DNA from: Thermoanaerobaculales bacterium
GTDB taxonomy: Bacteria > Acidobacteriota > Thermoanaerobaculia > Thermoanaerobaculales > Sulfomarinibacteraceae
DNA: 64,000 nt
Assembly: GCA_025456145.1 (NCBI GenBank)
Contig: JALOLD010000005.1
Coordinates: forward strand, 30,486 to 94,485
Direction: 5' to 3'
The translations under genes and the position numbers were made by a program. Below the pieces are notes generated by a model. The model searched no databases, was not told where the DNA came from, and saw nothing but the letters and a program-made list of their open reading frames with translations. Positions 1-7,806 of the stretch are shown piece after piece. Positions within the stretch are counted from its first letter, which is position 1, and each line of letters starts with the position of its first letter.

Positions 1-2
1 TG

Positions 3-38
3 CTCTACATCCTCACTGTACGGTTCAACCTGCAGTAG
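3..38 (+). CDS. 3' end of an unidentified gene, possibly an outer-membrane beta-barrel protein
   Basis: The first bases read as an open frame of eleven codons ending in TAG at 36-38, giving LYILTVRFNLQ. The alternating hydrophobic/polar pattern near the C-terminus resembles the last beta-strand of an outer-membrane protein such as a TonB-dependent receptor, but eleven residues cannot settle this. The rest of the gene would lie left of the window. It could equally be non-coding sequence upstream of the next gene. Confidence 0.25.
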   Translation, partial: LYILTVRFNLQ

Positions 39-57
39 GATCGCGGACGGGCAGTCC

Positions 58-927
58 ATGGCGTTGCAGGGGTCTCTCTCCGAGCTCTCGCTGGCTGACG
101 TGATCCAGATGGTCAGCGTCTCCGGGAAGACCGGCGTATTCGAGGTCCGTCGCCATGGCGAGATCGGCAGGATCTTCCTGCGCGACGGTCAGATCGTCGA
201 CGCCGCGGTCGCCGCGCTGCGCGGCGACAACGCGGTCTACGAGATGGCGATCTGGTCGGAGGGCGAGTTCAGCTTCAAGCCCGGCGAGGAGACCGACACG
301 GTCACCATCCACCTGTCGAACGCGAACCTGATGATGGAGGCGGCGCGCCGCCTCGACGAGTGGCGGGTGCTGTCGCGCAAGGTCCCGTCCCTCGACCTCG
401 TGCCCTTCTTCACCTCGCGGGATCATCACGACCAGGTGACGCTGAGCCCGCACGAGTGGATCCTGGTGACCCGCATCGACAACGAGCACAGCATCGAGGC
501 GATCGCCGAGCAGCTCCACTGGTCGGCCTTCGACGTGTCGAAGCTGCTGTTCGGGATGATCACCTCTGGCCTCGTCGCGCTGCGCTCGAAGGACGACGAT
601 CCGGTCTCCTCGGGCGGGCCGAAGGGACCGAGCACAGTGACGCTCATCGGTCTCGCCAGCCGGATCCGGACGGTGGCTCTCGGCGTGGTCGGGACGAGCG
701 GCGAGCACACCATCGACAAGCAGTTCGCGGCCGCCCGGACCCTCATCGAGCGAGGGGCCGGGTTCGACGCCATCCGAACCATGGTCGAGCAGCACAGCAA
801 GGCGATCTCGCTGCTCAAGGGCGCCGACATCGCCGCCATGTTCGACGAGCAAGTCCGACCGCTGCTCGGGAGCGCCGAGCGCGCCCCCACGACGGCGGGT
901 AACACCCAGGGAGGCAATGTCTCATGA
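58..927 (+). CDS. DUF4388 (PATAN-type) domain protein
   Basis: The 289-residue protein begins MALQGSLSELSLADVIQMV, followed by KTGVFEVRR and a stretch on the pattern G-x-I-x-F-x-D-G-x-I-V-D-A. This is the DUF4388 signature, a domain seen at the N-terminus of PatA and in many myxobacterial and acidobacterial signalling proteins. The domain covers about residues 1-100. The remainder is helical, possibly with a winged-helix segment near residues 130-180, and has no recognisable enzyme motif. It is soluble, with no signal peptide. Its stop overlaps the start of the TPR gene (ATGA at 924-927), so the two are probably translationally coupled. A role as a signalling adaptor is inferred from the family; no ligand or partner can be read from the sequence. 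Confidence 0.8.
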   Translation: MALQGSLSELSLADVIQMVSVSGKTGVFEVRRHGEIGRIFLRDGQIVDAAVAALRGDNAVYEMAIWSEGEFSFKPGEETDTVTIHLSNANLMMEAARRLDEWRVLSRKVPSLDLVPFFTSRDHHDQVTLSPHEWILVTRIDNEHSIEAIAEQLHWSAFDVSKLLFGMITSGLVALRSKDDDPVSSGGPKGPSTVTLIGLASRIRTVALGVVGTSGEHTIDKQFAAARTLIERGAGFDAIRTMVEQHSKAISLLKGADIAAMFDEQVRPLLGSAERAPTTAGNTQGGNVS

Positions 928-2165
928 AATCGAACCCGCGCCGGCTTCTCACCGTCATCGCGGTCGTCATCGCGATCGGCTGGCTCCAACCCGTCTTTGC
1001 GGAGTGGAACAAGGGCCTCGACGCTTACAAGGCGAACGACTTCGCGACCGCGGCGAGAGAGTTCGAGGAGGTCACCAAGACCAACCCGGGCTACGTCGGC
1101 GGTTACTACATGCTCGGTCTGAGCCAACGGGCGCAGAACAACCTGTCGGCGGCTCTCGGTAACCTGCGCAAGGCGGTCGAGCTCGATGCCGCCGGCGAAA
1201 AGCCCGACCCTCGCTACAGCATCGCGCTGGCCCAGGCGCTCAACCAGGCCAAGCAGTACAACGAGGCCTACTCCTCGCTCAAGAAGTTCGACTTCGCGAG
1301 CCTCCCGGCGAGCTATCGGACAAGCTACGCGCTGCTCTTCGCCAACGCCGCCAACGAGACCAACCGGTCGAACGAGGCGGTGAGCATGCTCAACGCCCAG
1401 ATCCGGGTCGACTCGTCCAACGCCTCGCTCTACCAGGCCCTCGGCGTCGCCCAGGATGCGCTCGGCAGCGACCGGGAGGCCTTCGCGGCCTTCAAGCGAG
1501 CCTTCGAGCTCGACCCGAAGGACCAGGCGAGCGGCCGCTACGCCATCCGGTCCGCGATCGCCGCGGCGCGTCGCGCCTCGGCGGCCGCCGACAAGTCGCG
1601 CTACTACACCGAGGCCGCCCAGATCGCCGAGCGGCTCGCCGCAGCGAGCCCGAGCTTCGAGCACAACCTCTACGCCGGCGAGACATGGCTCGGCGCCAAG
1701 CAGTACTCGAAGGCGCTGAGCTGGTTCGAGAAGGCGCGGGCCCAGCAGAGCCGCAACGCTCTGGTCTACTACTACATCGGCCAGAGCTACACCTCGCTCG
1801 ACCAGTACTCCGACGCGCTGTCGTCGCTCCAGCAGGCGCTGTCCCTCAACAGCGACGCCGATCTGCGCAAGAAGATCTACAACCAGATGGGCTACGTTCA
1901 CGAGAAGAACAAGGACTTCGCCAAGGCCAAGCAGGCCTATCTCGAGGCCGGGAACACCACCCAGGCGAACGCGATGGACAGCAAGGCCGAGGCGAGGGCC
2001 GGCAACCTCGAGCACGAGAAGCAGTGCAAGGACTTCAAGCTCAAGATCGACGCCCTCGCCCTCCAGGCCGAGGAGTTCGAGAAGCTCGGCGACATGGAAA
2101 GCGCCAAGCAGCTGCGCGACCAGCTCGTCATGCTCCAGCGGCAGTACGCCGAGACCTGCGGCTGA
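924..2165 (+). CDS. Exported tetratricopeptide-repeat protein
   Basis: This is a 413-residue protein. Residues 1-27 look like a signal peptide or N-terminal anchor (MKSNPRR, then a hydrophobic run ending VFAEW). Most of the rest is TPR units: helix pairs with the A/G-x-L-x-A-L-x-L-D/N pattern recur from about residue 30 to 340, for example DREAFAAFKRAFELDPKD and SDALSSLQQALSLN. The last 70 residues form a charged helix, likely coiled coil, ending in Cys-Gly. TPR proteins scaffold protein-protein contacts, so a periplasmic or envelope scaffold is likely but the partner is unknown. The ATG overlaps the stop of the upstream DUF4388 gene, and the transcript ends at the hairpin just downstream. 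Confidence 0.85.
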   Translation: MKSNPRRLLTVIAVVIAIGWLQPVFAEWNKGLDAYKANDFATAAREFEEVTKTNPGYVGGYYMLGLSQRAQNNLSAALGNLRKAVELDAAGEKPDPRYSIALAQALNQAKQYNEAYSSLKKFDFASLPASYRTSYALLFANAANETNRSNEAVSMLNAQIRVDSSNASLYQALGVAQDALGSDREAFAAFKRAFELDPKDQASGRYAIRSAIAAARRASAAADKSRYYTEAAQIAERLAAASPSFEHNLYAGETWLGAKQYSKALSWFEKARAQQSRNALVYYYIGQSYTSLDQYSDALSSLQQALSLNSDADLRKKIYNQMGYVHEKNKDFAKAKQAYLEAGNTTQANAMDSKAEARAGNLEHEKQCKDFKLKIDALALQAEEFEKLGDMESAKQLRDQLVMLQRQYAETCG

Positions 2166-2192
2166 ACCGCCGCGAATTTTGATTCCGTGACC

Positions 2193-2221
2193 GGACGCGG
2201 CCCTCGGGCCGCGTCCTTTTT
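2193..2221 (+). terminator. Rho-independent terminator after the DUF4388-TPR operon
   Basis: A perfect 10-bp GC-rich stem (arms 2193-2202 and 2207-2216) with a CTCG tetraloop is followed directly by TTTTT at 2217-2221. It lies 28 bases after the TPR stop and just before the convergent ftsX gene. It is the clearest canonical intrinsic terminator in the window. Confidence 0.9.
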
Positions 2222-2243
2222 CGTGGCTTGGCGGGGCTTCGGG

Positions 2244-3098
2244 TCAACCCCCGGTCGTCGACGCGTGGCGCTCGAGGGTGACGTGAGCGGCCGCGACCGG
2301 CAGAACGACCGCCGTCACCGCCTCGGCGAGGAGCACCCACCAGGGAGGCCCCGCGGCGGTCAAACCGAGGGGCGCGGCCAGCCTGGCCATCCACCCCACC
2401 GTCACCACGGTGATCACGACCGAGGTCGCCGCCGCGATCAGGGCCGGCGCCGTCACCGCGACCAGGAACGGCCCGCGTACCGTCGACTCGGTCGCGCCCA
2501 TGAGGCGCATGATGGCGATCTCCTCGGCGTTGCGGTGGAGCTCGAGATGGACCCACACCCCGGCGAAGAGCAGCGCCCCCGCCATCAGGGCCGCGGCGAC
2601 CACGAGGAGCACCACCGCGAAACGCCCTGCGACCCGGCCGACCATGCGGTTCACCGAGGAGGTCGGTCCGACCGCGAGAACCGCGGCGTCGTCGCGCAGG
2701 ACGGCCACGCCCGTCGGCTCCGCGGTCACGATCTCGACCATCGGCGGCAGCATCTCCGGGCCCTCCCGGGCGAGCAGCTCCTCGAGGTAGGGAAACCACC
2801 GCGACAACCTCTCGGCGAGCTCCTCCCGACCGACCTCGCGGAGCCGCCAGCCGGAGTGGTGGGCGGCCTGCCGGTCGATCCACGACCGGCGCTCGGCGGC
2901 GCCGAGACGCGGGTGGAGGAGCACCGTGACCACGCTCTCTCGCTCGCCGAGCTCGACGACCGGCGCGAGCCACTGGCGTACGCTGACGGTGACCCCGGCG
3001 AGGCTGATCGGGATCGCAAGGGCGACCGCCAGGATCGGGCTGACGAGCCCGCGGCTGCGCAGCAGCAGCCAGCCCTCGGCAAGGGAGTGACGGATCAC
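2244..3098 (-). CDS. ftsX: Cell division ABC transporter permease FtsX
   Basis: The 284-residue membrane protein has the FtsX layout: one N-terminal membrane helix (about residues 15-36), a long extracytoplasmic domain of about 120 residues, then three clustered helices in the C-terminal half. The segment EEIAIMRLMGAT before the second helix is typical of FtsX/MacB-type permeases. With FtsE it forms the transmembrane complex that controls septal peptidoglycan hydrolases during division. I chose GTG at 3098, which forms a GTGA overlap with the ftsE stop; GTG at 3107 is also possible. The frame stays open far upstream inside ftsE, but that part is a shadow. Confidence 0.93.
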   Translation of the reverse strand: MIRHSLAEGWLLLRSRGLVSPILAVALAIPISLAGVTVSVRQWLAPVVELGERESVVTVLLHPRLGAAERRSWIDRQAAHHSGWRLREVGREELAERLSRWFPYLEELLAREGPEMLPPMVEIVTAEPTGVAVLRDDAAVLAVGPTSSVNRMVGRVAGRFAVVLLVVAAALMAGALLFAGVWVHLELHRNAEEIAIMRLMGATESTVRGPFLVAVTAPALIAAATSVVITVVTVGWMARLAAPLGLTAAGPPWWVLLAEAVTAVVLPVAAAHVTLERHASTTGG

Positions 3099-3763
3099 GG
3101 CGGCCACCGCCCGTCGTAGTCGATGGTCCCGCGGTGGAGCACGAGGGTTCGCGCCGGCAGGCTCTCGAGCAGGGCGTGGTCGTGGGTCGCGACGACCACC
3201 GTCGCCCCCTGGTAGTTGATGTCGCAGAGCAGGCTCAGCAGCTCCGCGGCGAGGTCGGCGTCGAGGTTCCCGGTCGGCTCGTCGGCGAGAATGAGCCTCG
3301 GCTGGTAGACCAGCGCGCGGGCGATCGCGACCCGCTGCTGCTCGCCACCCGACAGCGCCTCGGGCATCGCCGACTGCCGGTGGTGCAGCCCGAGGCGCTT
3401 GAGCACCTGATAGGCCCGCCGGCCGGCCTCCTTCGGGGGTACGCCGTGGAAGCGCAGCACGAAGGTGACGTTCTCGAGCACCGTCTTGCGCCGCAGCAGC
3501 TTGAAGTCCTGGAAGATGACGCCGATCTTCCGGCGCAGCCTCGGCAGCTCGGACCGGGTCATCGTGTCGACCCGGTCGCCGGCGATCCAGATCTCCCCGG
3601 CGGTCGGCCGCTCGGCGGCGTAGAGCAGACGCAGCAGGGTCGTCTTCCCGGCCCCGGAGGGCCCGGTCAGGAAGACCAGCTCGCCTGGATCGATGCTCAG
3701 GTCGACCCCGCGCAGGATCTGCCGCCGCTCGTAGTCCTTGGTGACCCCGCGGATCCGGATCAC
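3095..3763 (-). CDS. ftsE: Cell division ATP-binding protein FtsE
   Basis: This is a 222-residue ABC ATPase with Walker A GPSGAGKTT, Q-loop FQDFKLL, signature LSGGEQQRVAIARAL, Walker B LILADEPTGNLD and switch His in ATHD. The Q-loop and LADEPTGNLD context match FtsE rather than a generic lipoprotein exporter. It powers FtsX at the division site. The GTG at 3763 gives VIRIRGVTKDY, which aligns with the start of E. coli FtsE (MIRFEHVSK). The frame is open for another 56 codons upstream, so a longer N-terminus cannot be excluded. It overlaps ftsX by four bases. A TACAAT-like box (reverse complement of 3922-3927) lies upstream. Confidence 0.95.
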   Translation of the reverse strand: MIRIRGVTKDYERRQILRGVDLSIDPGELVFLTGPSGAGKTTLLRLLYAAERPTAGEIWIAGDRVDTMTRSELPRLRRKIGVIFQDFKLLRRKTVLENVTFVLRFHGVPPKEAGRRAYQVLKRLGLHHRQSAMPEALSGGEQQRVAIARALVYQPRLILADEPTGNLDADLAAELLSLLCDINYQGATVVVATHDHALLESLPARTLVLHRGTIDYDGRWPP

Positions 3764-3949
3764 GTGACCCCGCCGGCCGAGTCCCCCGAGACCGGACAGC
3801 GCCTCGGTCGACACGACCGCGGCGCCACCGCCTCTCGGTGGGCGCGAGCTTGGTCGGCGACCATCGGGTGGGAGCGGGGGCGCCGTTCCCGAGGTTGGTG
3901 CACGCTGCCTCCGGGGCCCGCATTGTACCATCGGGCAGGAGCCCGGGAC

Positions 3950-4684
3950 GTGGCATCAACGACCTCAACGCGACCCTGGAGGAGGAAGATCGTCGGGGGC
4001 GAGCCTGCGCTCGTCAGGAAGGTCGGCGACGCGACCTTCGCCTTTGGCCTCGGCCCCCCGAGGGGCGGGACCGACCGGCTCGGAAGGCTCGGCGCGATCG
4101 TCTCCGATCCGAGCATCGAGCTCGGCTCGGTGGCCTTCTGCCGCCAGGTCCACGGCGCGGTCGCCCACCTCGTCGGAGCGCTCGGCGCCGGGGTCGTCGA
4201 GATCGGCGACGGCGATGCGATGGTGACCGCGAGCTCCGGGGTCGGGCTGGTCGTCTGGACCGCCGACTGTGTGCCGATCCTGCTCGCCGGCGACCGGGTC
4301 GTCGCGGCGGTCCACGCGGGCTGGCGGGGCTGCGCCGCCGACGTGGTCGCCGCGGCGGTCGCGGAGGTCGGGCGCCTCTCGGGGCAGGGGCCGACGGGAC
4401 TCGAGGCCGTGCTCGGTCCGGCGGTGTGCGGCGCCTGCTACGAGGTCGGCGCCGAGGTCCGGAGGGCGCTCGGAGCCTTTGGGCTTGCCGAGGCACGCTG
4501 GCGCCACGGCAACCGGGTCGATCTCCGAGGCTTCCTGGCCGCCCGCCTCGAGTCGCTCGGCCTTCCCGCGGGCGGCATCGAGACGGTCGGCGGTTGCACC
4601 GTCGAGTCCGCCGAGCTCGCCTCGTTCCGACGCGACGGCGCCGCCGCCGGCCGGCAGTGGTCCATGGTCGTCCTCGAAGGCTGA
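3950..4684 (+). CDS. pgeF: Peptidoglycan editing factor / purine nucleoside phosphorylase (YfiH, laccase-domain family)
   Basis: This 244-residue cytosolic protein belongs to the DUF152/YfiH family. The three metal-binding positions are present: His in RQVHG (residue 68), Cys in TADCVPI (107) and His in HAGWRG (122). Family members have been described as purine nucleoside phosphorylases and, in E. coli, as a factor that removes mis-incorporated residues from UDP-MurNAc peptides; which activity applies here is unknown. The GTG at 3950 is preceded by AGGAG at 3937-3941 with 8-base spacing. An apparent site at 3978-3988 has no in-frame start after it. It is divergent from ftsE and convergent with rlmN, with a palindromic repeat in between. 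Confidence 0.88.
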   Translation: MASTTSTRPWRRKIVGGEPALVRKVGDATFAFGLGPPRGGTDRLGRLGAIVSDPSIELGSVAFCRQVHGAVAHLVGALGAGVVEIGDGDAMVTASSGVGLVVWTADCVPILLAGDRVVAAVHAGWRGCAADVVAAAVAEVGRLSGQGPTGLEAVLGPAVCGACYEVGAEVRRALGAFGLAEARWRHGNRVDLRGFLAARLESLGLPAGGIETVGGCTVESAELASFRRDGAAAGRQWSMVVLEG

Positions 4685-4710
4685 GAGAACAGACAACACC
4701 AACCATCGCC

Positions 4711-4835
4711 GCAACCACGAAGACTCAACGACAGGAAGGACTCACGAAGACACGGCGGAGTGGCTCGGCCGACGGACGGCCGAGCCACTCGCCGCCTTTG
4801 TGACCTTCTCGGTGCTTTCGTGCCTTTGTGGTTGC
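4711..4835. repeat. Palindromic repeat element, copy 1 (AACCAC-type ends, hairpin core)
   Basis: The segment begins GCAACCACGAAG and ends with the inverted match CTTTGTGGTTGC. The interior holds a perfect 14-bp inverted repeat (4758-4771 and 4777-4790, loop of five). The whole unit is about 125 bp and sits between the convergent stops of pgeF and rlmN. A second copy with similar ends but an unrelated core is at 44387-44506. It encodes nothing. It may act as a bidirectional terminator or be a non-autonomous mobile element. Confidence 0.8.
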
Positions 4836-4871
4836 AACGTGGCGCGGGTTTTTCAAAGACGCCCTCGCCGT

Positions 4872-5936
4872 TCACGTCGATTGAGAACCTCGTCGCTGAT
4901 GTCGGCCCTTGAGCTGGCCGCAGGCGGCGTCGACGTCGAGCCCCTTGGACCATCGCACCGTTACCGTCAGGCCGGCGTCGCGAAGGCTCACCGCGAAGCG
5001 GTTGACCGTCGAGTCGTCGGGTCGGCGGAGATCGGGAAAGTGGGTCGCGTCCTCGTTGAGGGGGATGACGTTGACCTTGGCGGGGATGCCGCGGATCAAC
5101 CGGGCGACCGCTTCGGCATCCGCCACCGCATCGTTGACGCCGCGGATCAGGACATACTCGAAGGTGATCCGGCGGCCGCGCTCGAGGGGGAACCGACGCA
5201 GCTCGGTCATCAGCTCGTCGAGGGGGTATCGGCGGGCGATCGGCATGAGCCGCTCCCGCCGCTCCTGATCCGGAGCGTTGAGCGAGACCGCCAGCTTGGG
5301 TCGTCGCTCGACCCCGGCGAGCCAGCGGATCCCGGGCAGGATGCCCGAGGTCGAGACGGTGATCCGCTTCGGGCTGACCCGCTCGTACAGGGTCTCGAGC
5401 GCCTCTCCGAGGTGGTCGGTGTTGAGCAGGGGCTCGCCCATTCCCATGAAGACGATGTTGACCCGGTCGACCGGTGCGGCGAGCCGGCGCAGCATCACCC
5501 GGTACTGCCCGACGATCTCGTCGGGGCGCAGGTTCCGTCCGCCGCCGAGGGCGCCGGTGACGCAAAAGACACAGCCGACGGCACAGCCCGCCTGCGACGA
5601 GAGGCACATCGTCAGCTTGCCGTCTTCGGGCATCGCGACGCCCTCGACGGTCACCCCGTCCTCGAGCCCGAAGAGCCACTTGACCGAGCCGTCGTCGCTC
5701 GAGCTGGTCTCGAGGATCTCCGGGTCCGTGATGCGGAATCGGCGTTCGAGATCGCTTCGGAGCTCCTTGGACAGGTTGCTCATCTCGGCGAAGGAGGTGG
5801 CATCGCGGTCGATCACCCACCGGCTGACCTGGGTCGCCCGGAACGGCCGGTCGACGTGGGGCGCGAGGAGCTCGGCGATCTCCAGGGGGCTTCGACCGAC
5901 CAGGTTCGGACGCGGATCCGGGGCCACCCAAGCCAC
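4872..5936 (-). CDS. rlmN: Dual-specificity 23S rRNA/tRNA adenine-C2 methyltransferase RlmN
   Basis: A radical-SAM methyltransferase of 354 residues from the chosen start. The [4Fe-4S] motif CAVGCVFC gives Cys118, Cys122 and Cys125. The catalytic C-terminal cysteine is in AACGQL (Cys339). The family blocks FMGMGEPLLN and the segment around PLDELM are present. RlmN methylates A2503 of 23S rRNA and A37 of some tRNAs. The start is uncertain: GTG at 5936 gives a normal family length, while the frame is open to a GTG at 6056 that would add 40 Pro/Arg-rich residues of no family character. It is divergent from the AmgK-like gene. Confidence 0.93.
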   Translation of the reverse strand: MAWVAPDPRPNLVGRSPLEIAELLAPHVDRPFRATQVSRWVIDRDATSFAEMSNLSKELRSDLERRFRITDPEILETSSSDDGSVKWLFGLEDGVTVEGVAMPEDGKLTMCLSSQAGCAVGCVFCVTGALGGGRNLRPDEIVGQYRVMLRRLAAPVDRVNIVFMGMGEPLLNTDHLGEALETLYERVSPKRITVSTSGILPGIRWLAGVERRPKLAVSLNAPDQERRERLMPIARRYPLDELMTELRRFPLERGRRITFEYVLIRGVNDAVADAEAVARLIRGIPAKVNVIPLNEDATHFPDLRRPDDSTVNRFAVSLRDAGLTVTVRWSKGLDVDAACGQLKGRHQRRGSQST

Positions 5937-6118
5937 GCTCAGCCGGCCCCCCGACCGGGCGCCGGGATGACGGCGAGTGGAGCTCGGGGCCGACCCCGGG
6001 TTGCCGTTTCCTGGCTGACGTCGCTCGCTGGGCGCACCGTAACCTCCCGACACCACAGACTACACCAGCCCGCCGCGTTGCCGATCGGGGGGCCGTGGTG
6101 TAGCGTCGGGCCGACGAG

Positions 6119-7048
6119 ATGACGAGCATGCCGCCCCACCCCCTGCCGATCTGGCGCCGGATCGAGCCGCTGACCGGCGACGCCTCGGACCGGCGCTACA
6201 GCCGGCTCCGGTCGGCCGAGGGTCGCACGGCGATCCTGGTCGAGTACCCGCGAGCGGCCGGCGACCGGCTGGTCCGGGATCTCGAGGTCCTCGCCTGGTG
6301 CCGCGACCGGGGGCTCCGCGTTCCCGACGAGCTCGCCCGCGATCCGGCGGCGGGTCGTGCGGTGCTCGAGGACCTCGGTCCGGACGACGCCGAGCACGCG
6401 TTGGGATCGGCCTCGTCCGACCGGCGACCCGACCTGGTCGGTCGGCTGCTCGAGCCGCTCGCGATCCTCGCCCGCTGCGACCCCGCGGCGCTCCCGCCCT
6501 GGAACCCGCCCCTCGACCGGGGGCGTCTGCGCTGGGAGCTCGCCGGCTTCGAGCTGTGGTTCGTCCGCCACCATCGCTCGCGCCCGCCCTCGTCGCGGCT
6601 CGGCGCCTGGCTCGACGACCTCGCGGCGGCGATCGACGCCCACCCCCGACGGGTGTGCCACCGCGACTACCACCTCAACAACCTTCTCGTCGACACCGAC
6701 GGGACGGTTGGCGTGATCGACGTGCAGGACATCCTCGTCGGACCCGACACCTATGACATCGCCTCCCTCCTCGGCGAGCGCGCTGCGACCCGGCTCCTCA
6801 CGACGGCCGACCGGCGGGAGGCCCTCGACCGCTGGGCCCGCCTCACCGGCGCCGACCCGGGATGGCGGGACCGCGCGGAGGCGACCGGGCTCCAGCGCGC
6901 CCTCAAGGTGCTCGGCACCTTCGCCCGGTTCACGGCCTCCGGCAGACCCGGCTACCGGAGCTGGCTCGACGAGCTCGCCGCGGAGGTCGTTCCCCGGCTC
7001 GCCGCGGCCGGCGCGCCCGGCGACGCGACGGCCCTTCTGCTAGACTGA
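6119..7048 (+). CDS. AmgK-like aminoglycoside-phosphotransferase-fold sugar kinase
   Basis: The 309-residue protein has the choline/aminoglycoside kinase fold. The catalytic loop reads [12 protein letters not shown] (about residues 180-191) and the metal-binding motif [12 protein letters not shown] follows at about 200-211. The QD-x-x-x-GP-x-TYD-x-xSLL context matches AmgK, the anomeric MurNAc/GlcNAc kinase of cell-wall recycling, better than antibiotic kinases. The usual murU partner is not adjacent, so substrate assignment is inferred. It starts 182 bases from the chosen rlmN start in a divergent arrangement and is followed 35 bases later by tatA. Confidence 0.78.
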   Translation: MTSMPPHPLPIWRRIEPLTGDASDRRYSRLRSAEGRTAILVEYPRAAGDRLVRDLEVLAWCRDRGLRVPDELARDPAAGRAVLEDLGPDDAEHALGSASSDRRPDLVGRLLEPLAILARCDPAALPPWNPPLDRGRLRWELAGFELWFVRHHRSRPPSSRLGAWLDDLAAAIDAHPRRVCHRDYHLNNLLVDTDGTVGVIDVQDILVGPDTYDIASLLGERAATRLLTTADRREALDRWARLTGADPGWRDRAEATGLQRALKVLGTFARFTASGRPGYRSWLDELAAEVVPRLAAAGAPGDATALLLD

Positions 7049-7083
7049 TCCGGTGGGTGCGCCGCGCCCAGACGGAGGTCGAC

Positions 7084-7284
7084 ATGTTCGGAACGCTCGG
7101 TATGCCCGAGTTGCTGATTATCCTCGCCATCGTGATCTTGATCTTCGGCGTCAACAAGCTCCCCAAGCTCGGCAAGGGTCTCGGCGAGGGCATCCGCAAC
7201 TTCAAGGACTCGGTCAAGCAAGGACAGAACGAAGCGAAGGAGCCCGAGTCGCCCGCCCCGTCCGAAACGGTCGACCCGAAGTAG
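7084..7284 (+). CDS. tatA: Sec-independent protein translocase subunit TatA
   Basis: A 66-residue protein with the classic TatA layout: a short N-terminal segment, one membrane helix (about residues 8-21, [14 protein letters not shown]), the hinge [18 protein letters not shown] forming the amphipathic helix, and an acidic, Pro-rich tail. TatA oligomers form the pore for folded twin-arginine substrates. Start ATG is preceded by GGAGG (7074-7078) at 5-base spacing. No tatB or tatC is adjacent, so TatC must be encoded elsewhere. Confidence 0.93.
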   Translation: MFGTLGMPELLIILAIVILIFGVNKLPKLGKGLGEGIRNFKDSVKQGQNEAKEPESPAPSETVDPK

Positions 7285-7365
7285 CGCCGGGGCCGATCGT
7301 CGGGACGGGAACAGGGAGGCTCGAGCGTCGGTTGCTCCGGTGGGCGACGGCCCCCGGAGGGTGTC

Positions 7366-7659
7366 ATGGTTCGAGCCGAACAGCGAGCGGCAGTCATCCG
7401 AGACAGGCTCGAGACCGAGCTCGAGGCCGAGCACGTCGAGGTCGTCGACGACAGCCGGCTTCATCTCGGCCACCCGGGCGCCGAGAGCGGCGCCGGTCAC
7501 TTCCGGGTGCTCGTCGTGTCGAGGCGCTTCGAAGGCGTGAGCCGGCTCGCCGCCCAACGCCTGGTGTACGGCGCGCTCGGCGAGCTCATGGTCGACGACA
7601 TCCACGCCCTCGAGATGCGCACCCTCACCCCCGAGCAGTGGCGGAGTCTGAGCCCATAG
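7366..7659 (+). CDS. bolA: BolA family protein
   Basis: This is a 97-residue BolA-like protein. The family core, a class-II KH-like fold, is visible as VEVVDDSRLHLGH, then GHFRVLVVSRRFEGVSRLAAQRLVY with the conserved helix, then the C-terminal DDIHALEMRTLTPEQW. BolA proteins partner with monothiol glutaredoxins in Fe-S cluster trafficking. No glutaredoxin gene is adjacent. ATG 7366 has GGAGG at 7356-7360. The gene converges on the cytochrome operon across a short spacer with a degenerate inverted repeat. Confidence 0.85.
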   Translation: MVRAEQRAAVIRDRLETELEAEHVEVVDDSRLHLGHPGAESGAGHFRVLVVSRRFEGVSRLAAQRLVYGALGELMVDDIHALEMRTLTPEQWRSLSP

Positions 7660-7680
7660 ACGCGGCCCGCCGCCATCGCA

Positions 7681-7766
7681 GACGCCACGAGGACGCGATG
7701 ACGCGAAGAATCCAGGAGATCGCGGCCGGGCCCGCTTCCGATCTTGAACGGCACCTTCGTGGCGTG
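7681..7766. repeat. Degenerate inverted repeat between convergent genes (possible third palindromic-element copy)
   Basis: ACGCCACGAGG at 7682-7692 is the inverted counterpart of CCTTCGTGGCGT at 7754-7765 with one gap. The left arm continues into GACGCGAAG, recalling the AACCAC...GACACGAAG ends of the copies at 4711 and 44387. The core is only weakly self-complementary. The location between convergent genes is the same as for the two clear copies. Confidence 0.35.
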
Positions 7767-7806
7767 GTGCATTGGTGGTGGTGACGGACGCGGGGCCGCC
7801 AGCCGC

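Noticed and set aside
3764..3949. Longer FtsE N-terminus using the open frame upstream of GTG 3763
   Set aside because: The added residues are Pro/Arg-rich and unlike any FtsE; the chosen start aligns with the family N-terminus.
6119..7048. Aminoglycoside resistance kinase
   Set aside because: The motif context ([22 protein letters not shown]) fits AmgK-type sugar kinases rather than antibiotic phosphotransferases.
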